Assembly: GCF_003086295.3 (NCBI RefSeq)
Contig: NC_092051.1
Span: 69,255,772 to 69,319,771 of the forward strand
DNA length: 64,000 nt
Direction: 5' to 3'
Source: Arachis hypogaea
Taxonomy: Eukaryota > Streptophyta > Magnoliopsida > Fabales > Fabaceae
Below are positions 22,074 to 32,063 of this stretch, one piece after another. Numbering within the stretch: the first letter of the stretch is position 1; every line of letters begins with the position of its first letter. The notes below the pieces were generated by a model. It made no database searches and was not told the DNA's origin. It worked only from the letters and a program-made list of their open reading frames with translations. A program made the translations under genes and the position numbers.

Positions 22074-22300
22074 TCTGGCGTTAAACGCCCAGAATGATAT
22101 CCATTCTGGCATTTAACGCCCATCTGGTGGCCATTTTGGGCGTTTAACGCCCAGCCAGGTACCTTGGCTGGCGTTAAACGCCAGAAATCCTTCTTCACTG
22201 GGCATTTTTCTGAACGCCCAGAATGCTGCCAATTCTGGCGTTTAACGCACAGAATGATACCTTTACTGGCGTTTAACGCCCAGATTGCCTCCTTACTGGT
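22074..22300. repeat. Cluster of GGCGTTTAACGCC palindromes in element H
   Basis: Six copies of the 13-bp word GGCGTT(T/A)AACGCC or a one-base variant, plus a partial copy (TGAACGCCCAG), each followed or preceded by CAGAAT / ATTCTGG-type flanks, about 25-35 bp apart. The word is a perfect palindrome around its central base. The same word occurs in gag (26340-26490) and in the LTRs of H. Confidence 0.8.
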
Positions 22301-22457
22301 GTTTTGGTGCCAGTGAGCTCCTTTTCTCTGTGATTTCTCTGTTTTATGTCTTGAACCTCCATTTTCCTGACTTATTCACTGAAAATATATTAATTAACAA
22401 GGAAAACAAAATAAAAAGACTTATCTAACTGTTACAAACATCTAATTATTGATAATG

Positions 22458-22475
22458 GCTGGGTTGCCTCCCAGC
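22458..22475 (-). other. Conserved hairpin downstream of the H pol stop
   Basis: In element sense GCTGGG-AGGCAA-CCCAGC, 69-86 nt after the integrase stop, preceded by AAGCGCTT. Compared with E1 and the tandem element (GTTGGG/CCCAAC), one T-A pair is replaced by C-G, so pairing is kept. Confidence 0.6.
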
Positions 22476-22543
22476 AAGCGCTTCTTTACTGTCTTTAGCT
22501 GGACTTTACTGAGCTTTTAACTTAGTCTCAGCTTTGAGCATTC

Positions 22544-23383
22544 TTACTCAACATTGCCTTCAAGATAATGTTTGATTCTTTGTCCATTAACAATGAATTT
22601 TTTGTCAGAATCAATATCTTGAAGTTCTACATAGCTATATGGTGACACATTTGTAATCACATATGGGCCCCTCCACCGGGATTTCAATTTCCTGGGGAAT
22701 AATCTGAGCCTAGAGTTAAACAGCAGGACCTTCTGTCCTGTCTCAAAGACACTAGATGATAGCCTTTTGTCATGCCATATTTTTGCTTTCCCTTTATAAT
22801 TTTTTGCATTTTCGAAAGTATTGAGTCTAAATTCTTCCAACTCATTCAACTGGAGTAATCTCCTCTCTCCAACCACCTTAGTATCAAGGTTTAGGAACCT
22901 GGTGGCCCAGTAGGCCTTGTGTTCCAGTTTCACTGGCAGATGACAGGCTTTTCCATACACAAGCTGGTATGGAGAGGTCCCTATAGGAGTCTTGAATGCT
23001 GTTCTGTATGCCCACAGAGCATCATCCAGACCTCTTGCCCAATCCTTTCTACGGGCATTTACAGTCTGCTCCAGGATTCGTTTTAGTTCTCTATTTGAGA
23101 CTTCAGCCTGTCCATTTGTCTGTGGATGATATGGAGTTGCCATTTTATGGTTAATTCCGTATCGGACCAGAGCAGAGTCAAGCTGTTTATTGCAGAAATG
23201 AGTGCCTCCATCGCTGATCAGTATCCTAGGGACACCGAACCTGCTGAAGATATGCTTCTGGAGGAACTTCATCACTGTCTTAATATCATTAGTGGCTGTT
23301 GCAATTGCCTCTACCCATTTAGATACATAGTCTACTGCCACCAGAATATAAGTGTTTGAGTATGATGGTGGGAAAGGCCCCAT
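22544..23383 (-). pseudogene. pol: Element H integrase core and C-terminus
   Basis: A 279-codon open frame starting at [20 protein letters not shown]. Catalytic positions: ISDGGTHF (second Asp) and [16 protein letters not shown] (Glu). The C-terminal [18 protein letters not shown] is present. The first catalytic Asp region is just upstream and lost in a short deletion (about 10 bp near 23390) that also shifts the frame from the zinc-finger part. Integrase would insert the element DNA; this copy is broken at its N-terminal side. About 70% identical by eye to the E1 integrase, so H and E1 are related families of one lineage. Confidence 0.9.
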
Positions 23384-23940
23384 GAAGTCAATTCAAACAA
23401 CTCAATCTCTAAGATCCCTTGTTGAGGCATGGCATAACTGTGAGGCAGATTACCAGCTCTCTGGCAACTGTCACAGTTACGTACAAACTCTCGGGAGTCT
23501 TTATAGAGAGTAAGCCAGTAGAAGCCACACTGGAGAACTTTGATGGCTATTCGCTCACCTCCGAAATGTCTTCCATATTGTGATCCATGGCAATGCCATA
23601 GGATTTTCTGTGCCTCTTCTCTAGGTACACATCTACGGATCATTCCGTCTGCACACCTCTTAAAGAGATATGGTTCATCCCACAAGTAGTATTTTGCATT
23701 AGAAATCAATTTTTTCGTTTGCACCTTGCTGTCCTCTTTGGGTATGAACCTCACAACTTTATAGTTTGCAATGTCTGCAAACCATGGTACTTCTTGAATG
23801 GCAAAGAGTTGCTCATCTGGGAAGGTTTTAGAGATCTCAGTAGGAGGGAGGGACGCTCCTGCTACTGGTTCTATTCTGGACAGGTGATCTACCACTTGGT
23901 TCTCTGTCCCTTTTCTGTTTCTTATTTCTATATCAAACTC
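23384..23940 (-). pseudogene. pol: Element H RNase H end and integrase zinc finger
   Basis: Open from just after the TAA at 23941-23943 to the frameshift near 23390. Encodes the tail of RNase H (VDHLSRIEPV), a linker (FADIANYKVVRFIP) and the integrase HHCC finger (HCHGSQYGRHFGGERIA ... CDSCQRAG). The frame is the same as the upstream RT frame; only the TAA, where the family has Gln, interrupts. Confidence 0.88.
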
Positions 23941-25365
23941 TTACAGAAGCAACACCCATCTTATGAGTCTGGGTTTTGAATCTTGCTTTGTGAGGAGATA
24001 TTTTAGAGCAGCATGGTCAGTGTACACAATCACTTTTGATCCTACTAAATAAGATCTGAACTTGTCAATGGCATAAACCACTGCAAGTAACTCCTTTTCT
24101 GTGGTTGTGTAATTCTTCTGTGCATCATTTAAAACACGGCTAGCGTAATAAATGACATGCAGAAGCTTGTTATGCCTCTGTCCCAATACTGCACCAATGG
24201 TATGATCTCTAGCATCACACATTAGTTCGAATGGTAATGTCCAGTCTGGTGCAGAAATAACTGGTGCTGTGACCAGCTTAGCTTTTAGGGTTTCAAATGC
24301 CTGCAGACACTCCGTGTCAAAGACAAATGGCATGTCAGCAGCTAGCAGATTGCTCAGAGGTTTTGCAATTTTTAAAAAATCCTTTATAAACCTCCTATAG
24401 AATCCTGCATGCCCCAGAAAGCTTCTGATTGCCTTAACATTGGCAGGTGGTGGTAATTTTTCAATTACCTCTACCTTAGCTTGATCCACCTCTATTCCCT
24501 TGTTCGAAATTTTGTGCCCAAGAACAATTCCTTCAGTCACCATAAAGTGACATTTCTCCCGGTTTAAAACTAGGTTAGTCTCTTGGCACCTTTTCAGAAC
24601 AAGTGCTAGATGGTCAAGACAGGAGCTGAATGAGTCTCCAAATATTGAGAAGTCATCCATGAAGACTTTCAGAAATTTTTCTACCATATCAGAGAAGATA
24701 GAGAGCATGCACCTCTGAAAGGTTACAGGTGCATTGCATAGACCAAATGGCATCCTTCTATAGGCAAACACTCCAGATGGACATGTGAATGCTGTTTTCT
24801 CTTGGTCCTGAGGATCTACTGTAATTTGGTTGTAACCTGAATAGCCATCCAAAAAGCAGTAGTATTCATGGCCTGCTAGTCTCTCTAGCATCTGGTCTAT
24901 GAATAGTAAAGGAAAATGATCTTTCCTGGTGGCTGTATTGAGCCTTCTGTAGTCAATACACATACGCCACCCTGTAACTGTTCTTGTAGGAACCAGTTCA
25001 TTCTTTTCATTATGAACCACTATCATTCCTCCCTTCTTGGGGACAACATGGACAGGGCTCACCCAGGGGCTATCAGAAATAGGATAAATAATCCCAGCCT
25101 CTAGTAACTTAGTGACCTCTTTTTGCACCACCTCCTTCATGGCGGGATTTAGCCGCCTCTGTGGTTGAACCACTGGCTTAGCATCATCCTCCAATAGGAT
25201 CTTGTGCATGCATCTGGCTGGACTAATGCCCTTAAGATCACTTATGGACCATCCAAGAGCTGTTTTGTGTGTCCTTAGCACCTGAATTAGTGTGCTCTCT
25301 TCCTGTGGCTCTAGAGCAGAGCTTATGATCACGGGAAAAAGTGTCATTTTCTCCCAGAAATGCAT
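23941..25365 (-). pseudogene. pol: Element H reverse transcriptase and RNase H
   Basis: A 474-codon open frame. RT motifs in order: [56 protein letters not shown] (catalytic MDD), then RNase H with [21 protein letters not shown] and [10 protein letters not shown]. It ends at TAA 23941-23943. The overlap with the protease frame at 25238-25365 marks a frameshift near 25345, in a T/C run. Enzymatically it would copy element RNA into DNA; the frame is broken at both ends. Confidence 0.92.
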
Positions 25366-25972
25366 ATTTTAGGGATGGTGGTAGTGGTTTGAGCTCGAGT
25401 TTAGGAGGCTTCTCCTCTTTCCGAGGAGTCTTCAGAGGTTGTTTTGTTTTCTCTGGTTCCTCCATATCAGGCTGAACATCTTTAAAAATATCCTCTAGCT
25501 CTGATTCAAGACTCTTAGTCATATTGACCTCTTCCACCAGGGAGTCAATAATATCAATGCTCAGGCAGTCTTTTGATGTGTCTGGATGCTGCATAACTTT
25601 GACAACATTCAACTTAAACTCATCCTCATTGAGTCTCAGGGTTATCTCCCCTTTTTGGACGTCAATGAGGGTTCGTCCAGTTGCTAGGAAAGGTCTTCCT
25701 AGAATGAGAGTTGCACTCTTGTGCTCCTCCATTTCCAGCACTACAAAATCAGTAGGGAAGGTAAATGGCCCAACTTTGACAATCATGTCCTCAATTACGC
25801 CTGATGGGATTTTAATGGAGCCATCGGCAAGTTGGAGGCATGTCCGGGTTGGTTTAACTTCATCATTCAAACCAAGCTTTTTGATAGTGGATGCAGGTAT
25901 TAAGTTGATACTTGCCCCAAGGTCACACAGAGCTGTCTTGGTACAAGCATCCTCCAATATGCATGGTATCAT
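25346..25972 (-). pseudogene. pol: Element H protease region
   Basis: Frame 25972-25238, of which codons upstream of about 25345 are genuine. The aspartic protease motif ALCDLGASINLIP is near residue 15, the flap-side motif LILGRPFL near residue 90. It is followed by an acidic linker (LEDIFKDVQPDMEEPEK) to the RT. Unlike E1, the ILG motif is intact. In the same frame as the gag piece above it, but for TAG 26063-26065. Confidence 0.88.
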
Positions 25973-26548
25973 AAAGCTTCTGGGATCTTTAAGCTTCTCT
26001 GGTAAGCTTTTCAGAATGACTGCACTGCATTCTTCAATGAGGAAAACTTTTTCAGTTTCTCTCTAATCCTTCTTATGACTTAAGATATCTTTCATGAACT
26101 TAGCATAAGAAGGTATTTGCTCAAGTGCCTCTGCAAACAGAATCTTTATTTCAAGAGTCCTGAGATAGTCTGCAAAGCGGGTAAATTGTTTATCCTGTTT
26201 CGTTTGGCGGAGTTTCTGAGGATAAGGCATCTTGGCTTTATATTCTTCAACCTTAGTTGCTGCAGGTTTACTTCCTACAGAAGTGGTTTGAGAGGCTTGC
26301 CTAAGGGGGTTGTTATCAGAACTTGCAGGTGTCTAATCCCCCATTGGCATTTGAACGCCAGAATTGGGTGCTGTATGGGTGTTTAACGCCAGATTGCCAC
26401 CCTTTTCTGGCGTTTGGACGCCAGACTTGGCTATCCACTAGGCGTTCAACGCCAATTTCTTACCCTTTTCTGGCGTTTGAACGCCAAAATCCTTCCTCTC
26501 TAGGCTCTTACTGTCCTCAGAGGGATTTTGGGCAGTGGTTTGGTCATC
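25973..26548 (-). pseudogene. gag: Element H gag C-terminal piece with palindromic-word peptide repeats
   Basis: Continues the frame of the gag piece at 40155-40649 directly across the tandem insertion (LIE then DDQTTAQNPSEDSKS). Two repeats of (S/F)GVQTPEKG and a variant SGVQMPMG are encoded by the word GGCGTTCAAACGCC and relatives. Then PYPQKLRQTKQDKQFTRFADYLRTLEI, typical of the gag-protease linker. In-frame stops: TAG at the NA*WIA point (about 26427), TAG after MGD (about 26335) and TAG 26063-26065 (KKD*RETEKV). Confidence 0.75.
26340..26490. repeat. GGCGTTTGAACGCC word cluster inside H gag
   Basis: Words such as TGGCATTTGAACGCCAG, GTGTTTAACGCCAG, TGGCGTTTGGACGCCAG, AGGCGTTCAACGCC and TGGCGTTTGAACGCC about 30 bp apart, in the coding strand of gag and out of phase with strict protein conservation. 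Confidence 0.75.
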
Positions 26549-26553
26549 CTCTA
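26549..26553. other. Left target-site duplication CTCTA of the tandem element
   Basis: CTCTA directly before TGATGCCAGG. It is repeated at 40150-40154 directly after GTGCATCA. The gag frame of H is continuous when one copy and everything between is removed. Confidence 0.95.
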
Positions 26554-26814
26554 TGATGCCAGGGCATCTTGGCTAGTTTTACTACCCATTTTTTGTATGC
26601 TTTAGGTTGGTTTCATGCATTTTCTTAGGAAATAAGCAAGTATTTAATTGAAAATACATTCATACCTTGGTTCAAGTAAACATTGTGAATTTTGAATGAT
26701 TTCATGAGAATTATACATGAATTGAATGATAAAATAGATGATGCATGATCTCATGATTAAGAGCAAGACTTTGATGTACTTTGTTTGATTGATTTCAGGT
26801 AACAAGAAGCAGAG

Positions 26815-27240
26815 AAGAGCCACGTTAGTGGCCATTATAGTGAAAGGAAGGAAAGCTTGAAAAGTTAGTGAGAACGTTAACGCCACTAACGTTAGCGAAG
26901 GGCAAGAAGACCTACGTTAGCGACCGCGTTAGCTCCACTAACGTGGGCACTAACGTGGAAGAAAAGAGAAGCCCCAACGTTAGTGAGAAAGTTAATGGCA
27001 TTAACTTTGAAGAAGGAGCAGCGTTATTGGCAAAAGTGAGTGCCAATAACGCTAGCGAAGCAAAAGAAGACCCACGTTAGCTCCCACGTTAGTTACATTA
27101 ACGTGGGAACTAACGTGGAAGGAAAGGGAAGCGCCAACGTTAGTGGAAAAAGTGAGTTCCACTAACATTTGCAAAGCAAAGGAAGAACCACGTTAATGGC
27201 CACATTAATTACACTAACGTGGACATTAACGTGGGCAAAA
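26815..27240. repeat. Cluster of CACGTTAGTG / CACTAACGTG words, LTR 1
   Basis: Alternating ACGTTAG and CTAACGT words (for example CCACGTTAGTG, CACTAACGTGG, CAACGTTAGTG), often as inverted pairs with short loops. The same clusters are in LTR2 (32330-32770) and LTR3 (37875-38315), and further words occur at 27615-27655 and 27855-27930. Confidence 0.8.
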
Positions 27241-27274
27241 GTCTCACCTGGCAGCCTGACCATGCCTTCTTCAA

Positions 27275-27780
27275 ACAAGAATAACTTGAGCCACAAAGCT
27301 CCAAATGAGGTGATTCTAATGGCATTGAAAAGTAGGATTCCAGATCTTTCCAAGCATATATGGCACTACATGGTGGACACTGAATTTGAGGGAGAAAACC
27401 TGCCCCGAAAGTGCAAAGATGAACACGGTATCAACCTATAGTAAGACCAGCTGACCTCTTCATCTTCCAAGAAGTGTAACTCGAGCTGTAGAGCTCCAAA
27501 TGATGCGCTTTCAAAAGCATTGGAAAGTAGACATTCAGGGCTTTCCAACAATATATAATAGTATGGGGTGGACATTAAGTTTGAGCTCCAAAACCTGGCA
27601 ATATAAAGCCCCTGATCGCTAACGTTATTGTGACTCGCTTTTTCCAGTAACGCTAGCGACTATGCCAGCGACCTTGTCCACTTCAAAGGAGCATAACTTG
27701 AGTTACAGAGGTCCAATTGAGGTGATTCCAGTTGCGTTAGAAAGCTTACATTCAATGCTTTACAATGATATATAATACTT
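27275..27780 (-). repeat. Three reverse copies of the shared ~85-bp module, LTR 1
   Basis: Copies at about 27275-27365, 27474-27560 and 27690-27778, each reading (plus strand) TAACTTGAGC..ACA.AG.TCCAA..GA....TTCCA and ending ATATATAATA or ATATATGGC. The reverse complement of the third is very similar to the module in S1 (9551-9638). Confidence 0.75.
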
Positions 27781-28973
27781 TATAGTGGGCATGAAATTGG
27801 AGCACAAACCAGAGGCATCTTTTAAGCCCCAAAAACACCAACTGGGTAGCAAGTGTGACGTTAGCCACACTAACTCCACACTTGTAGCGTTAGTGTGGCT
27901 AACGTTAGCACTAACATTAGCACCTGGACCTCAACTTGATTCTCTTACAAGGACCACCCAACCTCAAGGAAGCAAGCCCACATGTGTTAACCAATCAAGG
28001 CCACAAGAAGCATCTAGAATAGAAATTTTCATTTAATTGTAATTTACTTTTAATTTCATTTCATTTTGTAATTTAGGAGAGCCTATATAAAGGCCTTAGT
28101 TTTTACATTCAAGAGATTCTGGAATGGGGGATTGAAGAGGAGTCTTCGGACTCCCTCCCCTCACACACTTTTCCTTCTCTTTCTTTTTCTTTGTACTTTT
28201 CATTTATGAATTTTGAAGTTTCAATTTTAGTTTTAATCTTCATCTTTACTTTTCTGCACTTTCTTTCTTTTCTATTTTGGTAGAGCAATGATCAACTAAC
28301 TCTTTCATTGTGTTAGAGAGCTCTATTGTGATTCAATGGATCAATTATAGTTCTTATTCTTCTTCTTCTTTCTTTTCTCTTGATTTTACTAGAGAGCTCT
28401 CGATCTTGATCCAATTGGGTAATTGTCTCGAAAGAGAAATTGCTCATACTTGGATTTTCTTTGAACCTTGGAAGAGGAATGAGGAAATCATGCTAGAAAT
28501 GCTCTCTCACATTAGATTAGGTTGGGGGTTGGATAGATATTGTGACATTTAATTCTACCAATACTTTGATCTATGAATGTGTGTGGTATAATCAGTGACC
28601 AAACTTCATCTCTTCCCATGAGCAATTAAATCAAGGAATTGGGAAATTGTTCAAGCTTAGAGAGATTGGATTGCCAAGGAATTGGGATCCAATCACTTAA
28701 GATTGCCAAGGAGATCAATGAATGCATTGATTGAGGAAGAGATAAGAATGAACTTGATCCGGAGGATTTCAATATCTCTTGATCCCAATGTTCATTTTAT
28801 TTTTAGTTCTTACATTTACTTTTCTTGCCATTTTACTTTTCTGCACTTTATTGCTTTCTTTACTTTTATGCTATTTACTTTTCCTGTTGCCCATCATTCA
28901 AATCTGAACCGTCTAACTAGGATAATCAATTAACCATTAATTGCTTAATCCGTTAATCTCTGTGGGATTTGAC

Positions 28974-28989
28974 CTCACTCTTTTGTGAG
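28974..28989 (+). other. U5-type hairpin, tandem element LTR 1
   Basis: CTCAC-TCTTTT-GTGAG near the 3' end of the LTR, preceded by GTGGGATTTGACC. Homologous in position to the hairpins in S1 and H. Confidence 0.5.
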
Positions 28990-29065
28990 TTATTACTTGA
29001 TGACAATTCGGTATACTTGCCGAAGGGAAATTTGTTGAGAGACAAGTTTCCGTGCATCAAGTTTA

Positions 29066-29083
29066 TGGTGCCGTTGCCAGGGA
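29066..29083 (+). promoter_or_regulatory. Primer-binding site of internal region 1
   Basis: TGGTGCCGTTGCCAGGGA, two mismatches to the tRNA-Asp complement TGGCGCCGTTGCCGGGGA, 6 bp after LTR1. The same sequence is at 34611-34628 after LTR2. Confidence 0.85.
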
Positions 29084-29777
29084 TTAATCATGATTAACAA
29101 ACTACCGGTTGATTGATTTACTAAGTTAGACACTTTTCCTTTGTCTTTGTTTTCTGTTGCTTCTTATTTTCTTTTGCTAACTAACTATTTGTGATATTGC
29201 CTCACTAAGAATCCTTCATTTATTACAATGGAGATTCCAATTTCTTTTGGAAATTATTGTTTGAGACAGAGCTTTTTGCAGGAAAGAAATGAGCATCCAT
29301 CATATTTTAGTCAATCAAATTTCATGGAAAACTCTCCACCACCACAGAATGATTCACTTTACTATGCTCATGGTGGGTGGAAGTATTCAAGAACATGAAA
29401 TGGGGTACTTTTCAGAGCCACAAAATGGTCCATATTTTGGCAAATTTGATCACTACTCAAGTTGTGGCTAGAAAGATTAAAATCAAAGATATTTCACTCA
29501 TTCATACCCCATTCATCAAGAGCCATCACCTCTCAATTATCCAACCTCACCTCCAAGTTTCACATGCCTAAATTCTTCATCACTTGAGTATACCTCAGCA
29601 CAAAATTCTGTCCCAAATCCATACAATTCATTTCACCATCTACAAAACTCAATCCACTACCCATAAGAGTCATACCACTTTCAGAACACACAACCACAAA
29701 ACAACCAATTCCATTCACAAGCCAACCCCGACCAACCATTACAACCTACCCAACCTCCTTTAGATAGACTTGCTAGG

Positions 29778-30620
29778 ATGGAACTCATCATTGAAGAACT
29801 CAAAAAAAGTAGAGAAGAAGAGAGACTCGCTAGGATAGAACTCCTCCTTGAAGAAATAATAAAGACAAACGAAGAGGAGAAAATAGCAAGAAGAGACCAT
29901 GAAGAAAAATTGAGACAGAATGCACAACTCTATTCTGAAGAACAATTCATTGAAGAGCTGAGATCACAAAGAGAAACCACTTCACTCTCTCCAGAAATAG
30001 AGGAGTTCATTCAAAGGTCAAGAACAAGGGAGGAATCAGAAGAACAAGAAAAAGAGGCAGCCATACCAAGTGAGATTCATATGAAGAAGGAGGAGGTTGT
30101 GAGAGTATATAAGCCTAAGGCTCCAAACCCACAGAGGTTACTAAGGGTGACAAAGGAACATGCAAACTCACTCCCAAAAGACTCAATGCAACATCATGTA
30201 GAAGAAAGGGAGGAAGTCAATCAAGGGAGTCCACACTACTCCAATAAAATAGAGAGTTGCATAAAGGTTGAGTTTATTGAACCACCAATTCAAGAAGCAC
30301 TTGATGAAGAGGATGCTCCAACCATCATACAACACCCAAGTCCTGAAATCAAGGTGGTGAAGGCAATTAACATGAGCACTAAAAAGAGGATGGTGACCAA
30401 GAAAAGAAGGACAATATCCATGAAGAAGAAAAGGTCAACCAAAAGTCATTCCACCCCTACCCCAACAAGTAAGTTTACTCAAGCTAACAACAGAAGAAGG
30501 CTTGCTGGTGAGATGCACTCAAAACAAGGGGCATTAACTGGCTCCTCTTTCCTCTTGAGGTCATTCCTCTTAACAAACTGGAAGAAGAGAAAGAAATTCA
30601 TGAACAACATGTCAAGCTAA
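29778..30620 (+). CDS. Gag-like protein of the non-autonomous tandem element, copy 1
   Basis: A 280-codon open frame. The start used here, ATG 29778, lies inside a longer degenerate frame: upstream sequence (about 29230-29777) reads in related frames as a P/Q/Y-rich gag-like N-terminus (for example NSPPPQNDSLYYAHGG), interrupted by shifts. The N-terminal third is a charged, probably coiled-coil region with a tandem repeat (RMELIIEELKKSREEERLAR / RIELLLEEI). Then a basic and acidic low-complexity middle (KKRMVTKKRRTISMKKKRS). Near the end the ORF appears shifted: the other frame gives EIHEQHVKLMTLKERLLGGNP, a familiar end in plant gag-like proteins. No zinc knuckle, protease or pol motif. It probably packages element RNA with help from autonomous relatives; function is inferred. 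Confidence 0.6.
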   Translation: MELIIEELKKSREEERLARIELLLEEIIKTNEEEKIARRDHEEKLRQNAQLYSEEQFIEELRSQRETTSLSPEIEEFIQRSRTREESEEQEKEAAIPSEIHMKKEEVVRVYKPKAPNPQRLLRVTKEHANSLPKDSMQHHVEEREEVNQGSPHYSNKIESCIKVEFIEPPIQEALDEEDAPTIIQHPSPEIKVVKAINMSTKKRMVTKKRRTISMKKKRSTKSHSTPTPTSKFTQANNRRRLAGEMHSKQGALTGSSFLLRSFLLTNWKKRKKFMNNMSS

Positions 30621-30639
30621 TGACATTAAAAGAGCGCTT

Positions 30640-30657
30640 GTTGGGAGGCAACCCAAC
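30640..30657 (+). other. Conserved hairpin after the gag-like ORF, copy 1
   Basis: GTTGGG-AGGCAA-CCCAAC preceded by AGCGCTT, 20 nt after the ORF stop. Identical at 36185-36202. Confidence 0.6.
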
Positions 30658-32063
30658 CGTAGGTAACATTTTCTTTCCTTGCTTAGTTTACTTTCAATAA
30701 TTTGACATATGATTGCATTCTATGTTTGGTGTTGCCATGCAACAAAATGATTTTCAATCTTCACTAGGTATTTGCATTATTCTAAAATGACAGTGTCACA
30801 CTAAGTTTGGTATTGCCACTTAACTTTCATGCAAAGTACCATGCCAACACCACTTATTAATGCCATCAAAATGTCTCTGTTTGTATTTCTTGTGCCTTTA
30901 TTGTGATCCTTAATCTTGCTTGCTGAAACACATGCATACTCACACTTTATTCTAAGATATTCATGATTCATCATAAACCCCATCACCACTGTTTTACTTG
31001 TTGCTTGAGGATAAGTAATCATTCTAAGTTTGGTGTGGGAAGGGGAAGAATAGGAGGAAAAGGACAACAACAATGAAGATGAACTACAAGGTGGTAAAGT
31101 TCCTTTTTCCTCTTACTTATTTCCAGCACTTTAAATTGCATGATGGTCTTCTATTTATGCATGTGTGATTACTCCTTGTGAATAAGCATAAATTGATATT
31201 TGATTTGTAACATGTTGCTATGATATCATGATTATCATCTTGAATTTTACTTGCACCCAATATCTCTAAGAATGCAACAAGGAAATCATTCTTGTGAAAG
31301 GAAAATGTTGAAGAATTTTATAAATCTTGGGGCAAGCAAAAGATTAAGAGGAGTGGAGGTTCTGATTGTATGATTGTGTATTGAGGTTGTATGTTTGTGA
31401 AAACTTGCATGGGAGCTCATAGACAGGAACTGAAATTTAGAGAAGTATTATGGAATTTCTCAAACATCTATTAATCCAATAAGCAGCAACAAAATAAAAC
31501 AAAAGAAAAAGAAAAACAAAGAACAAGCCCAAGGCTCTGAGCATCAATTACTAGGAAGAAAAAGAAAGAAACAAGAACTCAAAGAGTTATTGTCCTAGTT
31601 AAATGCTTGTGGTGGATTTGTGTCTAAGAGAGAGGCTTGATCAAGTATATCCTAAGGGGTGCTTCAACACCTAATGCCTTAGACCAACTGGTTTGGGAGT
31701 ATTGATTGAAAGCTTATCTTAAAAAGCCGCTTTGAGACATGATACCTAGAGTCGAGGCCAAGATACAAAAAGAAAAGAAAAATGCTAGAAAATAAGTCCT
31801 GCTTCAAAGGTGACAATCTATAAAGAGGATTCCATAATATCATTTGAATGAAAGTCCTAAGATCTAAGACTTCCAAAATGTAAGGACTAATGAGCACTAG
31901 AATCCTTGCATAAGCATACAAATTAGAGTTAACCCCACTGTCACTTATTCACTTTACCCACTAAGGCATCATAAGCAATTCTTCAATGCATTCCAATTAA
32001 GAGAATTCTTTGTGCATAGTTCTTTTCTTGCTTGGGGATAAGCAAGATTTAAGTTTGGTGTTG
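30658..32063 (+). other. 3' non-coding part of internal region 1 with PPT
   Basis: No gene supported. Several TAAGTTTGGTGT-type words (about 30723, 30799, 31023, 32050) repeat the PPT sequence. The last (32050-32063, TTAAGTTTGGTGTTG with one extra base) touches LTR2 and is the likely polypurine tract. Confidence 0.65.

Larger units (their letters stand above)
21532..22543 (-). other. Element H region between pol and the extra ORF, with palindrome cluster
   Basis: No gene. A purine-rich stretch at 21600-22060 is followed by the GGCGTTTAACGCC word cluster (22074-22300) and the conserved hairpin (22458-22475). Confidence 0.6.
26554..29059 (+). repeat. Tandem element LTR 1
   Basis: TGATGCCAGGGCATC ... 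GTTTCCGTGCATCA. 35 bp shorter than LTRs 2 and 3, mainly from a deletion between CACTAACGT-type words near 26830. By eye clearly more different from LTR2 and LTR3 than these are from each other. Contains three reverse copies of the shared module (27275-27780), the ACGTTAGTG word cluster (26820-27240), a U5 hairpin at 28974-28989 and a TATATAAAGG promoter-like box at about 28083. Confidence 0.93.
29060..32063 (+). other. Tandem element internal region 1
   Basis: 3004 bp: spacer AGTTTA, primer site, leader, gag-like ORF 29778-30620, conserved hairpin 30640-30657, long 3' non-coding part and PPT. From about 30310 to its end it looks identical to internal region 2, whereas the first 1.25 kb differs at about a dozen positions. 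Confidence 0.9.
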
